From: Phyto melanocephala
Lineage: Eukaryota > Arthropoda > Insecta > Diptera > Rhinophoridae
DNA length: 64,000 nucleotides
Direction of reading: 5' to 3'
NCBI GenBank assembly: GCA_941918925.1
Contig: OW799234.1
Span: forward strand, 61,422,968 to 61,486,967
Each line of letters begins with the position of its first letter. The stretch's first letter is position 1. Below, one piece after another: positions 23,221 through 35,009 of the stretch. The translations under genes were made by a program, and so were the position numbers. The notes beneath the pieces were generated by a model. The model was not told the DNA's origin, did no database searches, and worked only from the letters and a program-made list of their open reading frames with translations.

Positions 23221-25224
23221 ACTTCAAAAGGTTTGTCGCAATATAGCTTTCGCAATACTAGCTTTTCTACATATTAAAATCTTTAAATCAAATCTAAAAA
23301 AAACTGGCTAAACTGGCAGTGCTTAATAGAACAGCATGTAACGTGTGACACTTATAAGTTAGAATATTCTCCCTAAAGTTGTGATGTTCATTTGCACCGG
23401 ATGTTGTACTGAAACACCAGAAATTTCCACAAAAAATACTTTGGGGTTTATTTAAACTGCACAGCACATACAAGTAGACAGACACGCATACAGCTCTTGC
23501 TCCCATAATGCAAAACAACGGAGCAAAAGGAACTGGGTTGAGTATAAAGGAAAGTCAAGTCATTTTGTTTCAATGTATTTGTTTTATGCTACCAGCCACA
23601 GTAAGTTGGTTATATGTGTACAAGTGTATGTTTTTAGTAAACCTGCATTGGTAAAATATTTCCGATTTTATTTTCTCTCCTTAATTCGCTTTTCTGTTTT
23701 TTTTTTTAAGTTTATATCTGTGCCACTTGCGGCAATTTCAATTTCTGTTAAATAATAACAAAATATGGTTTAGAAAGACTCACACATACACTTAAAAAAA
23801 AAAGAAACTGACAAAGTAAAAATACAGACCCGTATAAAGGAAGAAGGAAACGTAGTCATGATAATCGTGATCATTATTATTACTTTGCTTAAAGTCTTAC
23901 TGGTGCTGCCACACAAATTGAAGTTATCTCATACACATGTATGTGATAGTTATTTTTATTAAAATTTGTTTTTGTACGGTTACTTAAGAAAAAAAAAAAA
24001 AGATAGCAAATATATAAAAAAAGGTATGAAATTTAATTTGTAGTCAAACTCTATTTCAAACTACATGTTAAACTGCTGAATTGAGCTGTCTCTTTAGGTG
24101 CATACGTCTGTGTATATATTTCTATAGTCTAACAGGCTGTCTGTGTTTTGTTTGGAAAAAGAAACACCAAAAAAATATTACTGTCTTCGTCGTCTTTAAC
24201 TCAAAAGTCTAAAAAATGCACAAGCTCTGATGACTGTTTCTATGTGATTCAAAAAACACAAGATGTTGTTGACGCTCTTCTGCTTGTTTCTTTTTCTCAA
24301 CTACCAGTTTTATGTATTTTTTATTTATCTCGATAGTTTTTTCTTTCGACATCAAGTGTTTAAAATTTGTAACTGTAGACGTGGCAAAATAAAAAGGAAA
24401 TAAAATCCAAAAAAAAAAAGGCAACAAAAATCACGAGAACGCCATAAAACACCGGAAGTTTAACATTTCAGGCAATCAATAAAAATCAAAAAAATAAATA
24501 AATAAAAATACTAAAAACTAAGGTGTTTACATGTACAAACATTCAGTCGTATATTTAGAGCTGAATACCGATGAAAGGAACCTGAACGAAAAATAGGTTG
24601 CATATGCTACATGTGTTTGGCCTAATTGATTCTGCATGTGTTCAGGTATACGTGAGTTATTATAATGAATTCAATTCTTGTTTTGAAATTTCTGTGTTTT
24701 TACTGGATTTTGTGAAATAATTTAAAATATGCGAAGGGTAAGCAGATTAATATAATAAATGAGAAGTTAAACTTGCAACAACAGCCATTTTAAGTGTTCG
24801 ATTTTCATAAATTATTTTTCAACATTTGTGTAAAATATTATTTATTAATTCTTTTGTTATATTTTGTCATTAGTGAATAATTATTTAAAGTATTTATTGC
24901 TGCGTTTATTTTCCTTAAGCTGCAATATGCAGTATTTCACTTCAATTGTTCGTAAGTTGTCAATTCATAGTAGTGATACATTTTTCGTTCACGGTTTAGA
25001 AATATGTCTATGGCTCTGAGGATTTCAGTCATTATTCTGTGAATGAGCCAAAGTCTACCTGGCCGTCTATAAATACTGTCTGAATGGCAAATCGTTGTAC
25101 TAGAGATCAATGTTTCTTATTTTCTCGGGTCAAACTATACGTAGGATTTTACGAAGACTACTGCTTTCAAAAACTTTCATGCTTTTGGTGTCTTTTGTTG
25201 TTTTGTTTCCTGTTATTACACTAC
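23221..25224. other. Unassigned AT-rich sequence
   Basis: No gene or mobile-element end recognised on either strand. Confidence 0.4.
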
Positions 25225-26819
25225 TTTTTATACCCGCCACCAAAAAAATGGTGGGGGTATATTCATTTTGTCATTCCGTTTGTAACACATTGAAATATCC
25301 ATTTTAGACCCTATAAAGTATATATAGTCTGAATCAGGGTTTGATTTGATGACGATATAGCTATGTCCGTCCGTCTGTCCGTCTGTTGAAAGCACGACAG
25401 AGGTCGAACCGAAAAAGCTAGGGGGCTCAAATTTTGCCAGAATCTTTCTTATAGACAAGGTTTGTTTGTAATTGAAAATGGGCTAAATCGGAATATAAGG
25501 AACAGAGTTATAGCTCGAGAAGCAAGAGTAGGTCGAAAAAACCGTGTCCTTCGAACATCGAATAAAATGGAATTGTGTCCAAACGCATTAACGTAGACTC
25601 ATGAAACTTCGAATATATATATTTCCTGAGTAAAAACAATATTTTTTTTGAAATTTATCTAAATCTATGCATTAGGAGAGGAGTTATCGATCAAAATGTA
25701 CGAAAATTTATACCGCACAGTGTATTTTTCGGTATTTTTAGAAACAAAAACGTCATAAAAGCAACAAAATTTGATGTACGACTCTGAAATTTTGCACACT
25801 TTGCTTTTTGGTGAGAGGCTTTTTTGTAACGGAAAATCAATGTGCCACGCCCACTTTTACGCCCACCTCCCATATAACGATTAACCTAAAATTCATATAA
25901 TGTCTCTATTAATAAAGATTTTGGAATAATGAAGGGCTATATTGAAACACCTAAGTTGTACTCATTCGCAAAAAGCCTTAGACACGCCTACTATAACGCC
26001 CATTTTCACTAAAAGACTAAATTTACGAAAACATTTTACTATCATATCGAAGTTATAAAGGGTGGTTAAATTTTAAGGGGCGATGTTGATTTTAAATAAA
26101 ACACAAATTATTTAAGAAATTATTATCATTTCTTTTTATAATGATAATATTTGTATGGTTCAATTATGTATTTAACAAAATATCGGCCAAATGACCCCCC
26201 CTATCCGTGGCGCCACCCCTATATCTGATAGTCCAAATTTTCAATGACAATGTTGATGCTCAATTGTTGGGCATGATGATGAGTCGAGGTTGACTGCTCT
26301 TTTGCCACACTATCGCAAAAACCATCAGTGGTTCCCATTCAACGCACTAAGAAGGCATTCACAGATTTTCTAACATTTTATACAGACCTGTTTTGCAGAA
26401 GTTTTAATATTTTTTTACAATTCTCCCGATTGTGGACGAATTTGAACGATTATGTTAATCAAAAGAATTACAAACTGCGCAAAATGCATTTTGACTTGAA
26501 CGCCCATTTTTATAAAAAACCTGAATAACTTTAAAGCGTTGCTCATTTGCGCATCTTTCCACGGATCAAGTTGAGTAAGTTTGAGATTGAGAAATGTCAA
26601 GTGAAATGCAGAAAACAAATTTAAAGACTAGGTGTAGTTCACCTTCAACATGGGCCCTTAAAATTTAACCACCCTCTACAAACAAAGTGATACATATTTT
26701 ATTATAAAGAGATTATTCCATAATGATTAACAAAATAATAAATATTGTGCTTTAAATGTACACAAAATTGCTGGTGGGTATAAAAGATTCGGCACAGCTG
26801 AATATATTGCTCTTACTTG
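25225..26819 (+). mobile_element. DINE-1-like element, copy C
   Basis: Complete from TATACCCGCCACC to TTCGGCACAGCTGAA and TGCTCTTACTTGC. The (GTCY)n tract is short (about 25363-25387). The mariner-type derivative is nested at 26058-26676 on the opposite strand. Confidence 0.8.
26058..26676 (-). mobile_element. IS630/Tc1/mariner-type internally deleted element inside copy C
   Basis: Inverted ends AAGGGTGGTTAAATTTTAAG (26058) and CCTTAAAATTTAACCACCC (to 26676), each flanked by TA (26056-26057, 26677-26678). Minus-strand frames carry the same N-terminal region (KMHFAQFVILLINII is its antisense shadow on another frame) and the C-terminal end (VIENLDYQI-type). The catalytic region is absent, as in copies A, D and E. 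Confidence 0.7.
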
Positions 26820-27415
26820 CTCTAAAAGGTGTTGACCTATTAAGATTTGGAATCTTCTTCGATTTCCTAAGATTTAATTAATCCTGGGTTTGTTCGTCAC
26901 CTTACCGACCATAGTGTTTTGGTACTTTCTGACGTGTTCCCCATTCCTTAAACCTTAAGTTCATTTTTGAACCATTAAACAGGTCCATCATTCTAAAAAA
27001 ATATGATCCTATTTTGGATGATTTGTCGGCTTCTTCACTTCCAAATTATATGATTATCCAATTTAATTCTAGATGTTCATAATTCTCATGCAAGTTTATC
27101 TCATTCTTGCATTGCAGAACATTCCAAGTTTAAATTTTTTTCGTTCATTAAAGGCTTGGCAACTGATTAGTTATCCACAAAGATAACGATTGAAACTTCG
27201 TTATCTTTCCCCAAACAGTATTGTTATCTAGCTGATAGAAATATATGTTCGTCGAAAACATAATTTGTTGTTGTAAAGGGTAATTTTTTTTTTTAAATTA
27301 TAGAATTTTAAATTGAAATAAAATAGTTATGATTTTTGTAAATTGACATGAAATTAACTTTGTTCAAACGATAATTTTCTGGAATTAAATCTTAAATATG
27401 ACTTTTGGCGTATGA
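26820..27415. other. Unassigned sequence
   Basis: No gene or element end recognised between copy C and the transposase remnant at 27420. Confidence 0.4.
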
Positions 27416-27419
27416 CTGC

Positions 27420-27910
27420 CACAGCTGGCTTGGTCGTATTCTAATCTGGTGGCCCAATTTTGTATGACCTTTTACAACACTTCACACATACCCACAGATA
27501 ATAGTGTAGCGGTGTTAAATTGCACGATCTTGGATGCCAATTCATGAGGTCTAAACGTTATGTTATGTTGTTACCGAGCATTTCGTTAAAAAAATATACT
27601 GTGGGACATGCTGTGAGACATATTGTGTCATCTTGTACTCCTGAACAGCATGATGGTTTAATTAACGAACGAGGAATTCAGTAGTCCATGCTATATAGCG
27701 ATCACCAATTTATGCAGCATTCAGCCAGTGTCATTAAAAAAAGAAGGACCAATGATTCCACAAGCCCATAAAGTACACCCAACAGTCAGTTCTTCTGGTT
27801 GTAGCGGTGTACTAACATACACTTATTATTATTAGGATTATCATATCTCAGATTTATTTATTGTCATATCCATTGAAACAAAAGTGATGGACAATTGTGT
27901 TGACGGTAAA
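27420..27910 (-). pseudogene. IS630/Tc1/mariner-type DDE transposase fragment
   Basis: Read on the minus strand across several frames, the order of motifs is that of the catalytic half of an IS630/Tc1/mariner-superfamily transposase. HHFCFNGYDNK near 27895 corresponds to the AHF.LNGYVNKQNC region. QPEELTVGCTLWACGIIGPS and FFNDTG are at about 27795-27730. QDDTICLTACPTV at about 27640-27600 corresponds to QQDGATCHTA. NWHPRSCNLTPLHYYLW is at about 27550-27495. The catalytic aspartate of the QQDGA-type motif can be seen but stops and frameshifts break the chain. The N-terminal DNA-binding region is not found next to it. Confidence 0.7.
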
Positions 27911-27914
27911 ATGA

Positions 27915-29600
27915 ACGTTGTGCCTGATACGTATTTAAAATGGAAAACTGATTTTAAAATTAAATTTGCACAATTTAGGAGCTGTTTAGGCGTGACTCTA
28001 TTCATTATGAAATACCAAACCCAACCAAACATAAATCACATAAAAAAGGAATGCCAAGTTAAAGTTCTATGCCTCTATAAAAACAGCCTTTAAATACAAT
28101 TCGAACCTATTGCAAATATTTTTCATAAGTTAAGTACAAAATTAATTTAATTTTAAAGTACTAGACTTTATGCTTAACTTCATTAAATTTTGTTCATTAT
28201 AATATACATACGAAGAACTCGATGACAGAAAATTTTTACATACAAAATACACATATTACAAATCCACAAAATTAAGCCAGCAGTCTTGCCTTCGTTTCAA
28301 CACTTAGTTTTAGCTACATTTGCTGCGAGATATAAAAACAAAAATCAAAAAAAGTGATAATCCTTATTCATTGCCAACGGAAATGTACAAAGCGTAGACG
28401 ACATATATATAAATACATGTGTGTGTAAATGTGTAGGAATATACAGTAAGCTGGTAGGAAGTGAAAAGAAACAAAACATCGCAAGTGCACACAAAAACTA
28501 TAATTTATTTTATCATGTCATAATATGGTTCCAACAATGTATACATGTGGGAGAAACTATTTTTCTATGTCGAATATGCAACCAGAGCAGACAAACAAAG
28601 TTATGTTTAAATATTAACACTTTATGGGAGAAGAAACATATATTATTTTCTTTATTGTACTGGTATGAGAAGAGGTTGGTAGGGGAATAAAAATATTGGT
28701 GTGCTAAGGATATTATACAAAATTCATAGGAGTAACATTTTGGAATGTTTGTACGGCTATGGCAATATTTTCAGGCAATACCTATAGGCAAGAATAAATG
28801 GTCGCGACGGTATAATTTGACATAATCTCTATAACTTTATTTAGTTATTGAAAATATGTATTATAAATTAGTGTTTGTTTTATCACTTAGTTCGTCACGA
28901 TAATCAAGTGCTTGTTCAATTTTTTTAAGTAAATTTTATCCTTTTACGAAATTTGTCCTTCACAACAGGTATGCTTTACAGCATGAGAGACAAAGAGAGA
29001 CTTCTCAGAATATATAAATCGGTTATTTATATACTTAAACTTAAAAAAAAAATGCAATAATTCTAATATCTACCATACAGAAAAGTTTAAGTTATCATCC
29101 AAGATGAATTGTACCAAGGGAAGGATATACGAAAGACAAAATCAAAATTGGATAAAAAGGCATAAATCTCAACACACGTTTGATAGTTTTATTTATAACA
29201 TGGATCTTATGCTGAACCTTCACCACAATTGTTACAAAACTATTATCAGAAGTATAATATGCTTTATTGAAGAACTATTTTCAAAAGCATTTTTAATTAC
29301 AAAAAAACACTAAATGATTGGTGCAAGAAGAGTATGATAACAAAGCAATTCAGCTATGATCTTGTAACAATAATTTTTATTCTAAGGTTTTTCTTCTAGT
29401 TGAGCAAATTTATATTTTTTTTTAAATAAATATATAACAAAAATAAAACTTTAGAATTAAAAGTTATGTACGACAAATATAATTAGAAGCAAAAACCAGT
29501 AACTTGCTTTAATAATATAATAATTTTATGATACTTTTGTTTAACATAACAATGGTAACTGGCAATTATTATCTGTTTTAATCAAAGCCATACAATTCAT
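27915..29600. other. Unassigned sequence
   Basis: Frames of up to 89 residues (28421-28690) show no recognised family. No RNA genes or element ends are seen. Confidence 0.4.
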
Positions 29601-29614
29601 TCATAATTTCATGT

Positions 29615-30037
29615 AGGGGGGATATCGAAGAAGACCTCTTCCACAAACGGGTCCCTTTTCATTACCCAGAGATTGCAAGGTTACCCCGATCTCAGTAAGT
29701 CCCGCGTCGACCTAGGCGATTATCTATAACCCACGTAGTCCCTTGCCACCGCCAGCATCTACCCCAGACTTAATTCCCCCATAGCACTTACATCCAATGT
29801 GTGCCTGCTAGAGGTACTAAGTCTATTGCCTGCCATTGCAAGATATTCGCATACCACATGCTCCGCTGTCTCAGCAGTCTCAAGGCATATTATGAAAACA
29901 TCATCCTCCACAACCCCGATCATCTGGTCACGGTAATTTTGATTCTCTTAGAGTATGATTTTTTTATCACAACGGGACCCTTGGAGGACCCAAGTGAGCT
30001 ATGCCTTCGGGCTGCTGCCGGATCTAACCTAACCTAG
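29615..30037 (-). mobile_element. Non-LTR retrotransposon (LINE) 3' fragment
   Basis: On the minus strand, the frame at about 29925-29775 gives DQMIGVVEDDVFIICLETAE followed by TAEHVVCEYLAM. This resembles the C....E.ETAEHLLCEC motif near the C-terminus of jockey/I/R1-type LINE proteins; one cysteine is lost. The plus-strand right end (CTGCCGGATCTAACCTAACC) and the left tail shared with 2275-2405 are non-coding. Decayed copy. Confidence 0.6.
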
Positions 30038-33000
30038 AGTATGATTTTGGCGTAGAATATGTCTTACCTTACGGTATAGGAAGTCATGTCAGATTGTTAT
30101 TGTTGTAATCTTTATTTCATTGATTATGAGGAAACGGCGAGATAACTTTTTTTAAAAATTTTTTTGTAGGTAAATGAAGATGTTATCTTTCGTTTCATAT
30201 ACATTTCATATTGGTTGATATCTTTCTAATATTCTAATTCCTCAAATGAAAATTGTTTAAACACTTACACTCAAACATATGTGTGGTGTTTGGTTGAGTG
30301 TTTGAGTTTGTAGCGTGAACACAAACTATGCTGCTGTTTCAGTGTGGACACAAACCTTCGGCTGTTGTTTAAATTGATGAAATATTGAAATTTTTTATAT
30401 TTGCCTATGTATTTAAGTGAAATAAATGTTAAATGTGAGTTTGAATTTAACATGGATATATAATTATAAAAAATATATGAAAAAATTAATTAATACATTT
30501 TTATGTTAAGTGAAAGTGCTGCCAAGTAAGCAAAATAACAATGCTGTCTTCTGTCTTAGCGGATGGAGTATTCTACGTTAAACTTAATGGCCGTGACTCT
30601 GACACAGCCTGCAGGGACAGTCTGCAGGTATTAACTTTGCATATGATTACAATAAAACGGCCAGAGTTTGTTCTTACTTAAAAATTGAAAATAATTAACA
30701 GGTGATTAAAAGTGACAACACTGAATTTACTTTATGCTAGAAAAAGGAGAAGTGGACTTTCAATTATACAATACGAAAAAATTAAGAAAAAATATTTTCC
30801 TTAAACATAAAAAAATTTTAAAATTTTGTAGTTAATATCGCTGAAATAAATAAATCAAGTGAATGGTAGCTATATAAATAACTTTCTTTAAAAATAATTA
30901 AATTCTAAACCTACATGGATTGTATGGGTAAATGAACTCTGCCAGCAACCACAATGACAGGATTTGCTTTTTTTTTAAGCACAAAGTACTGTTGCTTTTT
31001 TCCACTCCCTACTAGAAATTGCAATGATTTTATGGCATCATAGTCATTGTTACTACAATCACCACATCCTCTGCATTTTTGCATTTATGACAGAACGTGG
31101 GAATATGAGTTAGTGTGGTGTACACATATGTTGGGCGGTTATTTGCGTACATATGCATACGAACACATATAAAATTGAATAGAGTATTTTATATGCTTAA
31201 GGCGTTATTCAATTTTAACTCTTTTCATTCATTTATAGTTTTTATTCTTAGTTTTTTTATTTTTTATTTTTCCCTTGGTTGATTGTAGCCTTGCATTTTG
31301 AGCTCATTTCTCATTGTCATGTAATGTTTGTATGAGATTTTTTTTTTATACATTTATTCCCAGTAAATATTTCAAGTGTGTGTGTGTGCGTGTATGTGTG
31401 TTAACATATAAATGAGTAAAAATGTGTGAAGAGCATTTTGAGTAGCGATTTGCTGTGTAATTTAATGACTATTAAACATTAAGTGTTATTAACATTTACA
31501 TACATTACTAGCAATTGCTATGGGAGCGTATGAGCAATATTTAATTTTTAAAGGAATTACAATATTGCGTATACGGTAGAGTAGAAATTAATAGAACTGA
31601 AAGGAATTAAAAAATACATTCAGAAGTGAGAGATGGTGAAAATACTATTATTGCGTTAATAATGTACAGAAAACTAAAGAAATACACTTCATAGGTAAAT
31701 ATCCAGAAAAAAAGATAACAAGAAGTAAAAAATATAACAAGAATTGATTTTTAGGTGTTCAGCTGCTGATTAAAAGATTTTTAAACAGAAAACACTCATG
31801 ATTTAAATATTGGCATATCAATAGAGACAGTTTATTTCCATGCCCAACTGAGAAATTTTTTTCCTGGGTACTTAGCTATACATGTTCGTTACAACAATAT
31901 TGAAGCTCTATAATGTCTCGGTGTTATCAAAAATCTGAACATTCGGATAGAAGTTTGTTACCGAAGCCGTGTAGAGCATTTGGACGATATTTTGTTTAAT
32001 ATATTATTACCAAAGATTCTTCTATCATTATAAAAAATATTAAGACAATACCCAGACACTTTGTTGTTGTATTAACAATTAATATGGTACGTTTTGGTTT
32101 GTATAAATCTCGTGCCTGTTTTACATTTTTAGCTTTTGACCAGCTTCAATTATCTTTAGATAGGAAAATTATGTTTTTTGTTAATTAAAGTACACTGTTT
32201 TGGCAAACTGTACCTCTTTCTTTACTAAAAACCAAAAGCTGAAGTTCTGGAAATATTCATAAAATAGTTTTATATTTTTACATCCTAAAACGCACAATTT
32301 TGACTAACAAAACAAAACGGTATCGTATTTTAATTTTATTTAAATTTTATTTAAATTTCTTGTTCAAGTTGTTCTCTTCTTATAAAGAAATAAAAATAAA
32401 ACTAAAGCTTATTATTTGATGGTGAGTAGTTAAAGTGTATTATTTAATTATGTCAAGGTAATATTGTTGTTGGTCTAGCTGCTACTGCTACTATTGCTAT
32501 TGCTTTGCTACGTTGCCTACCGTGTTTGTGATTTCAAACTGTTCCTAACAATGAAACATTAATTATTGCGTAATTATTCTTGTTTGTAATTTTACTCTTT
32601 TCCGCTCGTTCATTATAAGAGGTTCTTTGAAGTGTACGAGCTAAATAAATATAATTGAATTAATACACTCAAACATTCTCACTACTTTTTTGCGTAAATT
32701 TTTTGTTTAGTTTACCTAGCACAATGAAAATAACATGCTAAGCCAAATAAAGGACAAAAGTGAAAGTTAAATAAATAATGATATTAATATTAAAGTTTAA
32801 AATTGTAAGTTTCAAAATTTCGTTGTCAAAAAAATAATGTATAAGTTTGACGTAACAACTTAAAGTTAGCCCGCCTATCAAATTAGAGCAAATGTGCTAT
32901 TTTTAAACTTTTTTACGACTTTTCAATTTTACTTAGCTTCACATTAAGTTTTATAGACTCACACCATTTAGTTAAGTTTTTTATGTTGTGCTTTTGACAA

Positions 33001-33505
33001 ACCTTTTTCTAAGACATCTAAAATGTTTAATGCCCTACAAATTGTTTAAGAAATACCTTATAAAAACATCATTTATATTGCTTCAGGTAAACAGAAACGT
33101 CTAGCGACATAACGAGATAAAATGTTAAATATTTAAAGACTTAGTTTAAAGCAAAAATTAAATTCTTGTCTTTATACTTTAAGGTACTCATTTATATTAA
33201 ATAGGTACTTACGTAGCAATAGATTACATATACTAAGAGAATCTCTATTATATGTCTTAAGCCTCTGGGGTAAAATTTATTAATAATTTTAAATGCATAA
33301 AATTATTTAATTAAATGGAAGGACAAAAAACAAAAAAATAATTAACTTTAATGTAAATTTATATGCATAAGCTTGTTGTAACAAAATGTGAAAGCAATAC
33401 ACTAAAAGTAGAAGTTTGTAGCCAATTATGGCCTAGAGGCTTGGTTGCCGAAATTTAAATAAATAAATAAAAATAAAATAAATAAAAGAAATTCAAGAAG
33501 AAATT
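30038..33505. other. Mostly unassigned sequence
   Basis: Contains a GT repeat near 31377-31400, a GCTACT-type repeat near 32477-32510, a possible exon-like patch at 30560-30627 (see findings) and a LINE tail motif at 33427-33480. No clear gene. Confidence 0.4.
33427..33490 (+). repeat. Retroelement 3' tail motif, copy 2
   Basis: TATGGCCTAGAGGCTTGG then an AAATAAATAAATAAAA tail. Matches 12925-12975 and 51855-51895. Confidence 0.5.
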
Positions 33506-33509
33506 TTTA

Positions 33510-34091
33510 AGGGAAAGTCCGCCAAATAACTTTTTTTTTTAATTGCTATAAAAAAACGACTGAATATTTTCTCAAATTTCTTTTTTTATTTGAAAGTAAA
33601 ATCTTTTCGGTTAATGATAGAAAATAATTTCATTCAAATGGCTGCCTCGGCTGGACATGCAGTAGCCTACACAATCGATCCAATTTTCAAGCACATTATC
33701 GATTGTGTACAGCTGTATTTCACCAACGGCTTCACGAATATTATCCCTTATAGCTTCAATTGTCTCTGGCTTGTTGGCGTAACACTTATCTTTGACGGCA
33801 CCCCAAAAATAAGAGTCCAACGGTGTCAAATCGCAGCTCCGAAGTGGTCAAACGATATCAGCTCTGCGGCTGATAATTTTATCTTCAAAAACAGGGCGCA
33901 AAACATCGAGTGTAGCTTCGGCTGTGTGGCACGTAGCGCCGTCCTGTTGAAACCAAATGTTGCCAATATCCTCCACTTCAATTTTTGTGAATAAAAGTTT
34001 GTTCAACATGGTCCGATAACGAGATGAGCTAAGTGTTACCATTCACGAAATAAGCACTAGATGAAAAAAAAATGTTAGATGGCGGACCCGG
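33510..34091 (-). mobile_element. IS630/Tc1/mariner-type element remnant with possible short TIRs
   Basis: Left end GGGAAAGTCCGCCAAATAAC and right end (complement) CCGGGTCCGCCATCTAACAT share GTCCGCCA..TAAC before T-runs, and TA lies next to both. The transposase C-terminal half lies inside. The ends are imperfect, so the boundaries are provisional. Confidence 0.5.
33608..34045 (-). pseudogene. IS630/Tc1/mariner-type transposase, C-terminal half
   Basis: A single minus-strand frame reads SSRYRTMLNKLLFTKIEVED, then NIWFQQDGATCHTAEATLDV, LRPVFEDKIISR, a TGA at the place of the tryptophan in the usual NWPPRSCDLTPLD motif, then PLRSCDLTPLDSYFWGAVKD. It ends ENWIDCVGYCMSSRGSHLNE and IIFYH plus stop at 33608-33610. 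The QQDGA and LTPLD catalytic regions are seen. The N-terminal DNA-binding domain is not attached, though a matching fragment lies 570 bases upstream on the same strand at 34612-34856. It is inactive: 5'-truncated and with one nonsense codon, otherwise surprisingly intact. Confidence 0.8.
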
Positions 34092-34611
34092 TATATAGTA
34101 TTTAATTTTTTTAAGTTTAAAATAACAATTTGAAAGACTTACCGCTTTTATCTCAATGTACAATCAATTATATTTCATTCCTGTTCAGTACACTTAATGA
34201 TAACAATTTTCACACTTTAAATTTCATGACCACAATAACAAAAATCAATTGCTAAAACAGTTCTTTGGAATAACAAGCATTTCGGTTGCCACAACAATAT
34301 AGAAGAGAAAAGTGGGCCATTGCAGGAGCTAATAAACGGCATGTTTTTTTTTCATCTGACTTGTCAAATTCCACACTGACAAATACGAACATGTCGTGTG
34401 TTACTTTTAAAATATTACTTCTGTAAAAAAACATGTGATGAGACATCTGACATAATTTAAATTAGAGCGAGCTATATTTCCTTCTGTCAAAACATGTGAC
34501 GTAAGCCTGTGGCAGAAATCTCTGCTCTGGCTTAATTAGAAATGGAGTGGAATACAATATCATTCGTATGTCAGTACTCCATCCTAAAAACCCATGTTTT
34601 TTTTTTCTCAA
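34092..34611. other. Unassigned sequence between two transposase fragments
   Basis: Includes a 64-residue minus-strand frame (34252-34446) with no recognised family. It may be an insertion within the transposon. Confidence 0.35.
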
Positions 34612-34856
34612 AGAAATGCGAAAAATTTTTAGTTCCTGAGAATGATGTTAATGTTGTCAAGTCTGTATTGATGAATGTTCTTGCACATTCTCAGCCACAG
34701 CAGAAATGTTTTTGACTGAATGTACTTGACAAAAACTTACGCGGCTTTCTTTGTCCAAAAACGATCCATTTTGATGAACTCGCTTTACTAAATGATGCAC
34801 AAACTGAGCTGAAGGGCTCGAATATTTTCCACGTAGATTTTTTAAAATTTGCATTT
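34612..34856 (-). pseudogene. IS630/Tc1/mariner-type transposase, N-terminal fragment
   Basis: The minus-strand frame reads LRGKYSSPSAQFVHHLVKRV, then HQNGSFLDKESR and NISAVAENVQEHSSIQT. This has the order of the first helix-turn-helix, the ETGSV.DK linker and the ENIA.VAE.V.E.PS region of these transposases. A stop follows, and the frame then gives HHSQELKI. Its position and strand suit the missing start of 33608-34045, with about 570 unrelated bases between. That could be one element broken by an insertion, or two independent remnants. Confidence 0.55.
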
Positions 34857-35009
34857 AATACTGTACTTTAAAAGAGAGTTTTAATAATTTCCGAATTTTG
34901 TTCGAGCTTATTGCATATATTAAACATAAACCAGAAAATAAAAATTAAAATTAATGTTATTCTTACATTCACAGTAAATGTAATTGTTAGTTTAAATTAA
35001 GAATTTTTA

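Noticed and set aside
33590..33994. 134-residue plus-strand open frame
   Set aside because: It is the antisense shadow of the IS630/mariner-type transposase on the minus strand, which has clear family motifs.
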